From: CAYGFH01 sp964356315
Lineage (GTDB): Bacteria; Patescibacteriota; Microgenomatia; UBA10105; UBA927
Assembly (NCBI GenBank): GCA_964356315.1
Contig: CAYHHA010000007.1
Span: 1-61,367 of the forward strand
Direction: 5' to 3'
Length of the DNA stretch: 61,367 nucleotides
The position numbers and the translations under genes are program-made. Under the pieces are notes generated by a model. It saw nothing but the letters and a program-made list of their open reading frames with translations, had not been told where the DNA came from and made no database searches. Positions 23,655 to 32,323 of this stretch are shown piece by piece. Each line of letters begins with the position of its first letter. Within the stretch, counting starts at the first letter, position 1.

Positions 23655-25049
23655 TCAACCCACAGAGCCCTCCATTTGCAATTGGATAAGTCTGTTCATT
23701 TCTACCGCATATTCAAGTGGCAGTTCTTTTACAATTGGTTCAATAAATCCGTTCACAATCATGGATTCTGCCTGCCCTTTTTCTATCCCTCTACTTTGCA
23801 GATAAAATAACTGTTCATCACCGATTTTTGAAACTGTTGCCTCATGCTCTATGGAAACATCCTGCTCATGAATGTTCATAGTGGGGTAGGTATCGGATCT
23901 TGATGCATCATCCAACAGAAGCGCATCACAGACGACTTTACTCTTCACGTTTGTAGCACCTTTTTGAACCTCTACTAATCCCCTATATGATGTACGTCCG
24001 CCTGACTTACTGATAGATTTTGAGATAATCTGGGAAGATGTTTCGGGCGCGACGTGAACCATTTTTCCACCGGCATCCTGATGCTGATTAGCTCCCGCAT
24101 ACGCAATAGATAAAACTTCCCCATGAGCTTTTCTTCCCAATAAATAAACACTCGGGTATTTCATCGTAAGCTTACTCCCCAAGTTCCCATCGACCCACTC
24201 CATGACACCTTCTTCCTCCACCACTGCACGTTTTGTGACGAGGTTGTATACATTGGTGCTCCAATTTTGAATAGTAGAATATCGCACGCGGGCTCCTTTT
24301 TTTACAATAATCTCTACAACGGCGCTATGAAGGGAATCTGTGGTATAAATTGGAGCTGTGCATCCTTCCACGTAATGCACAAAACTCCCTTCATCCGCGA
24401 TAATCAACGTCCGCTCAAACTGTCCCATGTTTGCGGCATTTATACGAAAATATGCCTGAAGCGGTAATTCTACATGCACTCCTTTTGGTACATATATAAA
24501 AGACCCTCCGCTCCACACACTACTATTTAATGCCGAAAATTTATTATCACCCGGAGGAATTACTGTACCGAAATACTTTTTTACCAGCTCAGGATATTCC
24601 CGAAGTCCACTATCCATGTCCAAAAACACCACGCCTTTTTTTGTAAGCATCGCATTCATGCTTTTGTACACGACCTCTGATTCGTACTGCGCACTCACGC
24701 CGGCCAAGTACTTTTTTTCTGCTTCAGGAATTCCAATCCTGTCATAGGTATCTTTTATATGCTTCGGAAGGTCTTCCCATGAAGCAACTTTATCCTGGAT
24801 AGGTTTTAGATAATAAAAAATATTCTCAAACTGTATGGCGGAAAGGTCTCCACCCCATAAAGGCATCGGTTTTGCATTGTATTGCATAAAACTCTTCTGT
24901 CGGAATTGGCGCATCCATTCAGGCTCATTCTTGTGATTGCTTATAGCTGTTATAACGTCAGCGTCTAAACCACGCTTAGATTTAAACACGTATTCTTCAG
25001 GCTTATGGAAGCCATATTTATAGGAGTCATCGATAATCGGCGCTGACAT
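23655..25049 (-). CDS. sufB: Fe-S cluster assembly protein SufB, 464 aa
   Basis: The core scaffold subunit of SufBCD. Family-typical segments include YGFHKPEEYVFKSKRGLD, WSGGSFIYVPKGVHVELPLQAYFRINAANMGQFERTLII, VEGCTAPIYTTDSLHSAVVEI and the C-terminal DEQLFYLQSRGIEKGQAESMIVNGFIEPI. Full length. It is separated from sufC by 113 bases carrying an inverted repeat, and its stop overlaps a possible TTG start of sufD. Confidence 0.96.
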   Translation of the reverse strand: MSAPIIDDSYKYGFHKPEEYVFKSKRGLDADVITAISNHKNEPEWMRQFRQKSFMQYNAKPMPLWGGDLSAIQFENIFYYLKPIQDKVASWEDLPKHIKDTYDRIGIPEAEKKYLAGVSAQYESEVVYKSMNAMLTKKGVVFLDMDSGLREYPELVKKYFGTVIPPGDNKFSALNSSVWSGGSFIYVPKGVHVELPLQAYFRINAANMGQFERTLIIADEGSFVHYVEGCTAPIYTTDSLHSAVVEIIVKKGARVRYSTIQNWSTNVYNLVTKRAVVEEEGVMEWVDGNLGSKLTMKYPSVYLLGRKAHGEVLSIAYAGANQHQDAGGKMVHVAPETSSQIISKSISKSGGRTSYRGLVEVQKGATNVKSKVVCDALLLDDASRSDTYPTMNIHEQDVSIEHEATVSKIGDEQLFYLQSRGIEKGQAESMIVNGFIEPIVKELPLEYAVEMNRLIQLQMEGSVG

Positions 25050-25065
25050 AGATTTTAGTTTATAA

Positions 25066-25163
25066 AGTTCTGAGTTTATAAAGTCATAAAGTTAGGTCGT
25101 TACGAACTGAGTACTTTATGAACTTTGAGTGTTATGAACTTAGAACTTTATAAACTCAGTACT
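25066..25163. repeat. 19-base inverted repeat in the sufC-sufB gap
   Basis: Arms 25066-25084 and 25145-25163 match at 18 of 19 positions, separated by 60 bases that hold further GAACTTTATGAACTTT-like reiterations. The arms could form a stem in the suf mRNA or attenuate downstream expression. It may equally be junk of the same sort as at 20483-20732. Confidence 0.7.
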
Positions 25164-25972
25164 TATTTGAGATATTTCTCGTACCCTTCGTCTTCAATCT
25201 CTTTTGCTAGAGAGGCGTTTCCAGTTTTTACGATGGAACCCTTTACCAATATGTGTACCACATCAGGATTCACATATTTCAAAATCCTTTGATAATGAGT
25301 AACGATGAGTATCCCTGTTCCCCGTTTTGCTAAAATTCCTATTCCCTTTGCAACAAGACGGAGCGCATCTACATCAAGCCCTGTGTCTATTTCATCAAAA
25401 ATTGCGAATTTTGGTTGAAGAACCAGCGCCTGAAGCATTTCTATTTTTTTCTTTTCGCCACCGGAAAATCCATCATGAATTCCTCGACTTAAAAAAGAAT
25501 CATCGATTTTCAATAATGCCGCGTCTTCTTTTATCCGTTTCATGAATTCGCCGATAGTCATGCCACCCGCGTTCCATCTGCGATTTAATACAGGATTTTG
25601 GACCTTCGAGTCATTTTCTGATGTTTTATCACCATATAACTCTTGAAATGCCGTTCGAAGTAAATTAAGCACACTAACCCCTGGCACAGAAACGGGAGAC
25701 TGAAACGCAAGAAAAATCCCAGCCTTCGCTCTCTCTTCTGGTGTTTTTCCGATCATCGATTTCTTATCTATCCTAATTTGGGATTTAGGATTTGAGATTT
25801 GATAGTGTGGATGCCCCATGATCACGCTTGAGAGTGTGGATTTTCCGCTCCCATTTGGACCCATAAGCGCATGGACTTCTCCTGAAGCAATAACGAGAGA
25901 AACATCTGACAATATTTCTTTATCTAAGACAGTCGCTTTGATATGTGATACTTCAAACACGTGATGTTTCAT
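25163..25972 (-). CDS. sufC: Fe-S assembly ATPase SufC
   Basis: The ABC-type ATPase of SufBCD. Walker A GPNGSGKST, signature FSGGEKKKIEMLQ and Walker B FAIFDEIDTGLD are intact. I place the start at the ATG at 25972: the frame opens three codons earlier, but that ATG lies inside the TATAAT -10 box (25985-25980), and the box is seven bases from 25972. Between Walker A and signature the protein contains YQISNPKSQIRI, encoded by reiterated AAATC units like the intergenic minisatellite. First gene of the operon. Confidence 0.95.
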   Translation of the reverse strand: MKHHVFEVSHIKATVLDKEILSDVSLVIASGEVHALMGPNGSGKSTLSSVIMGHPHYQISNPKSQIRIDKKSMIGKTPEERAKAGIFLAFQSPVSVPGVSVLNLLRTAFQELYGDKTSENDSKVQNPVLNRRWNAGGMTIGEFMKRIKEDAALLKIDDSFLSRGIHDGFSGGEKKKIEMLQALVLQPKFAIFDEIDTGLDVDALRLVAKGIGILAKRGTGILIVTHYQRILKYVNPDVVHILVKGSIVKTGNASLAKEIEDEGYEKYLK

Positions 25973-26002
25973 GAACACCATTATACATAATTGTGAGAAA
26001 TA

Positions 26003-26791
26003 TTACAGTTTCGAAGAAATATGGTCATTTTTTCCCATAAATATCTCTCGAACTCCGTGCATACGAAAAATGTAATACTCTTGTTTTACAAGAGGATTAT
26101 GCTCCAAAGAAAGAAATCGCTCTACATCTTCGGATTGTGAGACGTGACAGCGAAGCGCTCGTTTTTTCAGTTGTTGAAACCCTTCGGCGCTTATAGCCGT
26201 TGTAATAAATTTATCGGGGGTGCCAAGCATTGGTTTTCCAAAGGATTCCTCTGGGAAAATTTTCATTTTCTTCAGATATTCTACGGTTGTTTCAGGAACA
26301 CACGTATAATATAGCTTCGGCGCTGAGTCCTCGGAATAATCTGGGTTATCCTTCAGAGCATTTTGAATCTGGAACGCATATTTTTGGAATGCAAATGTTG
26401 TCGCAAAACTCAGTCGTATATGATCCGGATGATTACTTACGCCAGACGTATCAAATGTTATCACTATGTCTGGAACCAATTCGATCATTTTTTGATAGAG
26501 TATCTCTTCTAATTTACCTGGTGGATCTGACTCAAGTGTGCCATCTACGTATTTCAAAAAAGATATCGTTGAGATTCCTAAATACGATGCTGCGTTTTCC
26601 AGTTCTATTTGCCGAATAAATCCCAACGCCTCTGGCGTCTTTTCTCCATACGATCCCGTTTCTCCTTTTTCGCCACGTGTGGCGCAAACCAGATCTATGG
26701 TCCAACCTAGTTTGGCATATTTGGCGATGGTTGCGGCTGATGAAAACGATTCATCGTCCGGATGGGCAAAAACCAATAACATTCGTTTCAT
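26003..26791 (-). CDS. PIG-L/LmbE-family deacetylase, 262 aa
   Basis: Zinc-dependent deacetylases of this family act on N-acetylglucosaminyl conjugates. The motifs are complete: FAHPDDES (AHPDDE metal site) near the N-terminus and SNHPDHIRLS. RGEKGETG is also typical of the MshB/BshB-like branch. The substrate is unknown; a sugar- or thiol-precursor role is possible. A TACTAT box (26803-26798) lies six bases before the ATG. Confidence 0.88.
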   Translation of the reverse strand: MKRMLLVFAHPDDESFSSAATIAKYAKLGWTIDLVCATRGEKGETGSYGEKTPEALGFIRQIELENAASYLGISTISFLKYVDGTLESDPPGKLEEILYQKMIELVPDIVITFDTSGVSNHPDHIRLSFATTFAFQKYAFQIQNALKDNPDYSEDSAPKLYYTCVPETTVEYLKKMKIFPEESFGKPMLGTPDKFITTAISAEGFQQLKKRALRCHVSQSEDVERFLSLEHNPLVKQEYYIFRMHGVREIFMGKNDHISSKL

Positions 26792-26836
26792 GCTCGTATA
26801 GTACCAGACGCGTATGAAGAATCATAGTCAGTTTGC

Positions 26837-26842
26837 TATAAT
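26837..26842 (+). promoter_or_regulatory. -10 box of a leaderless GTG-start gene
   Basis: TGC-TATAAT (extended -10), six bases, then GTG at 26849. Confidence 0.65.
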
Positions 26843-26848
26843 CAAGTA

Positions 26849-27712
26849 GTGATCATATCTATAGACTACCCAACAGACTGGACTGACTATGAACTTCTAG
26901 ATTCAGGCAGTGGCGAAAAGCTTGAACGATTTGGCTCGTATATCATCGCCCGTCCTGATCCTCGAGCTCTGTGGAAAAAAACAAATATACCCCTTTGGAC
27001 ACGAGCAAATGCAGTATTTACCCGGACTGATCCAAAAACGGGAACATGGGAGATAACGTCACCTCCACCAAATCCATGGCTTTTATCTTATAAATCCCTC
27101 TCATTTACTCTTCGCCCAACAGAATTTAAACATGTCGGAATATTTCCAGAACAAGCGACCAATTGGGACTGGTTAACTACTGTCATAGGCCAAAGACCAC
27201 TCAACATTCTCAATCTTTTTGCCTACACTGGTGGCGCTACTATGGCATGCCTATCCGCAGGAGCAAAAGTGACGCATGTCGATTCAGCAAAAAGCACGAT
27301 TGCATGGGCAAAAGAAAATCTTGAAGCTTCGAAGCTGATGGAAAAACCAATTCGGTGGATTGAAGATGACGCGTCTAAATTTGTGAAACGTGAAGCGAAA
27401 CGGGGAAATATGTACGATGGCATCATCCTTGACCCACCTCGATTTGGCCGAGGATCTAAGGGTGAAGTTTGGAAACTCGAAGACAATCTTCCATTATTAC
27501 TCCAAGAGTGCAAACAAATTCTGTCTCCAAATGCTTCATTTGTGCTCATCAACGCCTATACAGCAGATATATCTCCCATCGTCCTTGAACGACTCATGCA
27601 GGATATGACCCAAGAAAGAGCAGGAGCTATTCAGACTGGAGAACTTACCCTACGAGAATCGGCATCAGGGAAACTGTTACCCAACGGCATATTCAGCCGG
27701 TGGTCTAGATAA
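26849..27712 (+). CDS. SAM-dependent methyltransferase (RlmI-like), 287 aa
   Basis: A class I Rossmann methyltransferase of the rRNA cytosine-C5 (RlmI/RlmK) type. The SAM motif is LNLFAYTGGATMACLSAGA, followed by the acidic HVDSAKSTIAWAKENLEAS and the substrate motif ILDPPRFGRGSKG. The N-terminal PUA domain of RlmI is missing and replaced by a short strand-rich region (YELLDSGSGEKLERFGSYIIARPDPRALW). The start is GTG, fixed by the -10 box six bases upstream. Confidence 0.82.
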   Translation: MIISIDYPTDWTDYELLDSGSGEKLERFGSYIIARPDPRALWKKTNIPLWTRANAVFTRTDPKTGTWEITSPPPNPWLLSYKSLSFTLRPTEFKHVGIFPEQATNWDWLTTVIGQRPLNILNLFAYTGGATMACLSAGAKVTHVDSAKSTIAWAKENLEASKLMEKPIRWIEDDASKFVKREAKRGNMYDGIILDPPRFGRGSKGEVWKLEDNLPLLLQECKQILSPNASFVLINAYTADISPIVLERLMQDMTQERAGAIQTGELTLRESASGKLLPNGIFSRWSR

Positions 27713-27718
27713 ATTAGC

Positions 27719-28426
27719 TTATCGAAGCGTCGAAAACCTATTGAGTAATAAAATTCTTAACAATTTGTGTACGAGTATAAATCGTACCCATTTAGGGATG
27801 TTCTCTTTTCTATATATACTTTGGCAAAGCTCTATAATAAATATTCTGAATACCTTAACTACTCTCTGAAATGTGTTCGATTTTCCTTTCACACCATATA
27901 TAATTGATCCCACAACGCCTATTTCCCGAAACGAGGAGTCATGAACGATACGTTCAGTTGCCACACAGCCTGCGCCATCCCATCCGCAAAACGCATCATG
28001 CATAGCAATTACTCCTCCATCTATAACAAACGGCGACCAGAGATCAAAATCTTGTTTTGCAAAAGACTCTTCATGCAATCCATCTATAAACAAAAAAGCA
28101 ATTGACTGGTTCCATTTTTTTGATGCTAATTTGGACGTAGTAACTATAGGGGTTACCGTATCAAACACACCTGCTCTTTTGAGATTTTTTATAAAATTGG
28201 CATACGTTGGAGACAACACCCCACCACTTACATTCCCTTCATGAGGATCAATTGCGGTAACATGATTTGAACCAAGGGAGAGAAAAATCGTCGACTTACC
28301 CTCAAAACTCCCAATTTCGACGATGTCTCCAGCCAATCGTGACACGGACGATGCAACTGTATAGAGAAATACTCCTTCATGCTTCGTCAACCAACCGGGG
28401 ATCGAATATATCCAAGGATCTATCAT
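27719..28426 (-). CDS. Class I SAM methyltransferase (Methyltransf_24 type), 235 aa
   Basis: The Rossmann motif I is GDIVEIGSFEGKSTIFLSLG, followed by VTAIDPHEG and the family-typical FIDGLHEESFAKQDFDLWSPFVIDGGVIAMHD. Relatives are CmcI-like or O-methyltransferases modifying small molecules or sugars. The C-terminus is basic and amphipathic (RIFIIELCQSIYRKENIPKWVRFILVHKLL), possibly membrane-associating. It overlaps the preceding methyltransferase gene by four bases (28423-28426), so the two are coupled. Confidence 0.8.
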   Translation of the reverse strand: MIDPWIYSIPGWLTKHEGVFLYTVASSVSRLAGDIVEIGSFEGKSTIFLSLGSNHVTAIDPHEGNVSGGVLSPTYANFIKNLKRAGVFDTVTPIVTTSKLASKKWNQSIAFLFIDGLHEESFAKQDFDLWSPFVIDGGVIAMHDAFCGWDGAGCVATERIVHDSSFREIGVVGSIIYGVKGKSNTFQRVVKVFRIFIIELCQSIYRKENIPKWVRFILVHKLLRILLLNRFSTLR

Positions 28427-29154
28427 TTTTGAGCTACAATAATAAGTTTTGCGCTCTTTTCAACTGAATAGTCCGAAAAATCGTACTCACCATAATAGGA
28501 AATTTCTTTAAATGGGACAGTCGCAAGTGCACGTGCTATCACCATCTTTTTCATGGCATTATAGGTGGTTGAAGTAAATACATGTTCCATATTCTCAGAG
28601 CCTTTTTTTACATAGAGAATATTAAACGTCATGGTTTTTTCGGAGTACTCGCAGATAAAATAAAATGCATCATTCTGATTTATCCGCGCAGGGATAAACT
28701 TAGGCTTTGTATCCAATAAAAAGTCTGTTATTTCATTTGAGATAACAAGAATTCCGCCTGGCTTTAACTGATCATACATTGATTGTAATGCTATATGGAC
28801 ATCTTCATCCGTCAACATGTATGGCAAGCTTGTGGTAAGGCAAGCCAGCATGTCATATTGATCACCCCAAGACGCTCCTAATTGACGAAAATCCTGTTGC
28901 TTCAGTGGAATGTATGCGCCTTCGAGATTTTTTTTTGCAATCCTGAGCATATCTGGAGAAATATCTGATCCAAAACAGTCAAGCCCCATTTGATGAAAAA
29001 GTGACAAGTGGATTCCGGTTCCACACGCACAATCTAGAACACTTTGGACAGAATATTTTTTTACCAGCTGTTCAAAAAATGGACGCTGAAGAAGAATGTC
29101 TTCTTTTGGATTTAAAATATCGTATATTTCAGCCAATAATTTATACTCTTCCAT
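28423..29154 (-). CDS. Class I SAM methyltransferase, 243 aa
   Basis: A UbiE/BioC-like fold: motif I LDCACGTGIHLSLFHQMG, then CFGSDISPDMLRIAKKN and the post-motif ITDFLLD region after LKPGGILVISNE. Substrate unknown. It heads a two-gene methyltransferase unit and follows the small gene at 29162 by seven bases, suggesting one transcript 29428 to 27719. Confidence 0.82.
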   Translation of the reverse strand: MEEYKLLAEIYDILNPKEDILLQRPFFEQLVKKYSVQSVLDCACGTGIHLSLFHQMGLDCFGSDISPDMLRIAKKNLEGAYIPLKQQDFRQLGASWGDQYDMLACLTTSLPYMLTDEDVHIALQSMYDQLKPGGILVISNEITDFLLDTKPKFIPARINQNDAFYFICEYSEKTMTFNILYVKKGSENMEHVFTSTTYNAMKKMVIARALATVPFKEISYYGEYDFSDYSVEKSAKLIIVAQK

Positions 29155-29161
29155 ACAGTTT

Positions 29162-29428
29162 TTATTTCACATCACCATTTTCTATAATTTTTTCATCTTC
29201 GTATGGACCTATGATGTGACGATATAATTCATGTGCAATCGCAGAGAGAACTCCCAGCGCGCGGTTGTAGTGAAAATATTTTTTGGGATACACAGATTTT
29301 ATAATGCGCGTCACGGCATAATTGAGTGCTCCGTCTTGATCCTCCATCGGGAGTGATTGGATATGTTTAAGTAATGGCTCAATGCTTGCATCCGCCTGTG
29401 GTCGTTGATCCTGTTTTATATATGGCAT
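29162..29428 (-). CDS. Conserved small protein MPYIKQDQRP family, 88 aa
   Basis: The pattern MPYIKQDQRPQADASIEPLL, GALNYAVTRII, NRALGVLSAIAHELYR and PYEDEKIIENGDV recurs in many CPR and other bacterial genomes as an uncharacterised family. Helical, soluble, no catalytic residues apparent. It has a good Shine-Dalgarno (AAGAGGTGA), unlike the leaderless genes nearby. It starts the methyltransferase transcript; function unknown. Confidence 0.75.
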   Translation of the reverse strand: MPYIKQDQRPQADASIEPLLKHIQSLPMEDQDGALNYAVTRIIKSVYPKKYFHYNRALGVLSAIAHELYRHIIGPYEDEKIIENGDVK

Positions 29429-29452
29429 AAGTCACCTCTTCTTACTAGACTA

Positions 29453-30325
29453 TCATGAACGCTTTGAAATCGCATCTATAATCTGTGAGTAATCACAGCC
29501 TGATAACTCTGATTCATCAGCTTGATCATACACCTTGGTCACGAGAGAGAGAACATTATACAATTCCGAATTATTTCCTTCGGAAGATGCGAGATTCAGG
29601 TCTTTGCGCATATTTTTTATTGTAAAATTCATAGGATATTGTTTCAAAACAAAATTTTGGATTTTACGTGCCATGGCAACAGAGATGGCTGGTGTTGTGA
29701 CGAGCGCTCTTGCAAGCACATCACGTGGCAACCCCATGTCATCTGCAAGGAGCATGCCTTCTGATAAAGAAACAAGAGAACTTGCTATCAAGAAGTTGTT
29801 TATCATTTTTATGGCCTGACCGGAACCGATTTCACCCATGTACTGCAAATTATTTCCCATAGATTCAAAAACGGGCTTCATTGCGTCATATGTGTGTTTG
29901 TGACCTCCTACGAATATTGTCAGCTCCCCAGTTTTGGCTCCGTATGTACCGCCGGTTACTGGGGCATCCAAAAACTCTATTCCATTTTCTTCCAGCCGTT
30001 TTCCTATTTGCTTTGCAGCGGTGGGACCAATAGTACTCATATCTATAACTGTTTTGATCTTTTTCTCGGCGGAGATCACCCCATGTTGTCCAAATAAAAC
30101 ATCCTCCACATCCCGAGCCTGGGTGACCATGGTGATAATACTATCCGAATGATTCACCAGGTCTTTTGGCTCAAAGACTACTGGAATACCTAGTTTTTCG
30201 AATTCATCTGTCTTTGACTTTGAGCGATTGTAAACGGTCAATGGATACCCCGATTTAAAAATATTTTTCGCCATCAGACTTCCCATAAGCCCAAGACCAA
30301 TAAATCCGACTCGAATCTTTTTCAT
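29453..30325 (-). CDS. NAD(P)-dependent 3-hydroxyisobutyrate dehydrogenase-family oxidoreductase, 290 aa
   Basis: The N-terminal Rossmann fold carries GFIGLGLMGSLMAKNIFKSG. The substrate signature DAPVTGGTYGAKTGELTIFVGG and the catalytic Lys in GSGQAIKMINNFL are intact. The family includes HIBADH, tartronate semialdehyde reductase and GLYR succinic-semialdehyde reductases; the substrate is not determinable here. It overlaps the upstream epimerase-like gene by four bases. Confidence 0.88.
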   Translation of the reverse strand: MKKIRVGFIGLGLMGSLMAKNIFKSGYPLTVYNRSKSKTDEFEKLGIPVVFEPKDLVNHSDSIITMVTQARDVEDVLFGQHGVISAEKKIKTVIDMSTIGPTAAKQIGKRLEENGIEFLDAPVTGGTYGAKTGELTIFVGGHKHTYDAMKPVFESMGNNLQYMGEIGSGQAIKMINNFLIASSLVSLSEGMLLADDMGLPRDVLARALVTTPAISVAMARKIQNFVLKQYPMNFTIKNMRKDLNLASSEGNNSELYNVLSLVTKVYDQADESELSGCDYSQIIDAISKRS

Positions 30326-31152
30326 AAAGTAAATTCCTTTCGATTTTTTATTTCATATATTATTTTTTTGAGTATCTCTGGGTATAAATAGACGGGGAGA
30401 TGAAATCTCCTCAGTTGAGACTGATCATCTGATAAAACTAATCCTTTGTCTTTTTTATCAATAGGAGAAACTTTTTTAGCAAACGCGGATAAGATATCTC
30501 GAGCTATATCAAATCTTGAAACGAGATCAGGACAGGAAATAGGAATTGTCTCATTCCAAATTCCTTTATTTACCATGCTTAGCAAAACCTCACTGATATG
30601 CCCAATATAGGTAGGTTGAAATTTCCAAGATGTATCGTACAGAGCTTCTGTTCCATCATCGAGATTTTTCAGAATTCTATTAAAAGGACGGTCATTTGTC
30701 GTGTTCGGACTATATCCGAGAATTAGAGATGGGCGCAGAATACTATATCCATTTCTTGAATAGGAAATATTTTTTTCAGCAACTAACTTCATTCTTCCAT
30801 ATAGGGTTGCCGAATCATTTGCAGACAACGATGAGATATATATAATTTTTGAGCTTACGGCATTTACCGCATCTACAAGATATTCAGAAGATTTCTGATT
30901 TAGTAGAGTTGCTTTTTGAGGATTTTCCTCACACCATGATGCGCTCGCGTTATTTGCAACATGAACTACTATGTCCGGCTTATTTTCGGCAATGATCTTT
31001 TGAACATCGCTAGGATTCGTGATATCCAAAAAAATGAAATCCTTTGATAACTTATTTGTAGAATACGTTCCGATCACCTCATTCGTTTTTTTTAAATCTA
31101 TGTATAAACGCGCCCCTAGATAACTACTTGCCCCTATAAGTAAAATTTTCAT
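30322..31152 (-). CDS. RmlD/epimerase-type extended SDR, 276 aa
   Basis: An NAD(P)-binding extended short-chain dehydrogenase. The cofactor loop is degenerate (LIGASSYLGARLY), and the catalytic YxxxK appears as YGRMK, after HVANNASASWCEENPQKA, which is typical of dTDP-4-dehydrorhamnose reductase-like proteins. A nucleotide-sugar role fits the envelope genes nearby. Its stop overlaps the start of the 3-hydroxyisobutyrate dehydrogenase-like gene. Confidence 0.8.
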   Translation of the reverse strand: MKILLIGASSYLGARLYIDLKKTNEVIGTYSTNKLSKDFIFLDITNPSDVQKIIAENKPDIVVHVANNASASWCEENPQKATLLNQKSSEYLVDAVNAVSSKIIYISSLSANDSATLYGRMKLVAEKNISYSRNGYSILRPSLILGYSPNTTNDRPFNRILKNLDDGTEALYDTSWKFQPTYIGHISEVLLSMVNKGIWNETIPISCPDLVSRFDIARDILSAFAKKVSPIDKKDKGLVLSDDQSQLRRFHLPVYLYPEILKKIIYEIKNRKEFTL

Positions 31153-31196
31153 ATGGATGTAATGGCATAATAGTACTACATCTCAAGACCGAGGTG

Positions 31197-31202
31197 TATA
31201 AT
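31197..31202 (+). promoter_or_regulatory. -10 box of the transglycosylase-like gene
   Basis: TATAAT, seven bases, ATG at 31210; leaderless. Confidence 0.65.
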
Positions 31203-31209
31203 TTCCTTC

Positions 31210-31770
31210 ATGATTATGAAAGCGTTATCAATATTGGTCGGAATACTTGGAGTATTGTTAGTTTTTACTATCATATTTTCGCGAAGTACTCTGAAGCAAC
31301 CCCAGTCTCCGTTATCATTATATGATGGAAAGAACATCGTTCTCGATTTTAATTCCCCAACTCCAACGATAAGCCCATCTCCGACTCCCACTCCTACTCC
31401 ACCCCCAAAAAACACTCCGACCCCGATACAATCGGGGCTGACCCCAAGCCCATCTCCGGCTCCCACCTCATTCCCCGTCACAAGTGAACAATTAGATACA
31501 TGGTTCACGAAATATGCAAATCATTACAGTGTAGACAGATCAAAGCTTTGGAAGATAGCAGAGTGCGAGACAGGTCTAAGACCCAACGCAACAAATTGGA
31601 TTTATGGCGGAATGTTCCAATTTTCTCCAAATACGTGGGCCTCCAATCGGAAACTTATGGGAATGGATCCAAATGCTGATTTACGATTTAATCCCGAAGA
31701 ATCCATACGGACCGCAGCATTTGTTTTTTCCACTCGCGGACCAAGCGCATGGCCAAATTGCGCCAAATAG
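31210..31770 (+). CDS. Membrane-anchored lytic transglycosylase-like protein, 186 aa
   Basis: A signal-anchor (about 1-22) is followed by a long Pro/Thr/Ser linker (residues 45-95, repeated TPTPSPTP-type units) that would span the wall, then a small lysozyme-like domain: KLWKIAECETGLRPNATNW with the likely catalytic Glu, YGGMFQFSPNTW and a C-terminal GPSAWPNC. This is the Rpf/SLT family layout. It would cut peptidoglycan glycan strands. The start is fixed by the -10 box seven bases upstream. Confidence 0.82.
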   Translation: MIMKALSILVGILGVLLVFTIIFSRSTLKQPQSPLSLYDGKNIVLDFNSPTPTISPSPTPTPTPPPKNTPTPIQSGLTPSPSPAPTSFPVTSEQLDTWFTKYANHYSVDRSKLWKIAECETGLRPNATNWIYGGMFQFSPNTWASNRKLMGMDPNADLRFNPEESIRTAAFVFSTRGPSAWPNCAK

Positions 31771-31794
31771 AACAAAGTGCGATACAATACATGT

Positions 31795-32322
31795 ATGAAT
31801 ATAGAAGCAATCGCTGTGACATCATCAGACGGATTCATAGCAGATATTCATGGGGACACTTCACGGCTCCATTCCCAAGAAGACTCGAAATTATTTGAAG
31901 AAGTAAAGTCGAAGTTTCCACTATTGGTCATGGGACGAAAAACATATGAATCAGTAAAGGGTGTGCTAAAACTCTCTCCTGATTTGTTGAGAGTCGTTCT
32001 TACACACTGCCCTCAGGATTATGCATCAGAAACAGTGCCCAATGTATTAACCTTTAGTTCAGCTGAACCTCACGAGCTTAAAACACGAATGGAGCATCAG
32101 GGATTTACTTCTATGCTTGTCGTAGGGGGATCCCAAGTATATTCAGAATTTATTCGAGCAGGATTACTAAACAGATTTCATATCACAACTGAACCGGTCA
32201 CTCTTGGAAACGGAATACCATTAACAAACGCGACTGAGTTTCTCAAAAATACAAAACTAATTAAACACACTCTATTAAATGAACGAAAAACATCGTATAC
32301 GCTATACGAATACAATAGTTAA
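31795..32322 (+). CDS. Dihydrofolate reductase / RibD-C-like reductase, about 175 aa
   Basis: A DHFR-fold reductase: IEAIAVTSSDGFIAD at the N-terminus, VMGRKTYESV, VVLTHCPQDY and MLVVGGSQVYSEFIRAGLLNRFHITTEPVTLGNG. The last block is typical of the RibD C-terminal/DHFR superfamily. The ATG at 31795 is chosen over one six codons earlier because a TACAAT box (31783-31788) ends six bases before it. The next gene, two bases downstream, is a glutamate-ligase-like gene, which supports a folate-type pathway. Confidence 0.82.
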   Translation: MNIEAIAVTSSDGFIADIHGDTSRLHSQEDSKLFEEVKSKFPLLVMGRKTYESVKGVLKLSPDLLRVVLTHCPQDYASETVPNVLTFSSAEPHELKTRMEHQGFTSMLVVGGSQVYSEFIRAGLLNRFHITTEPVTLGNGIPLTNATEFLKNTKLIKHTLLNERKTSYTLYEYNS

Positions 32323-32323
32323 T

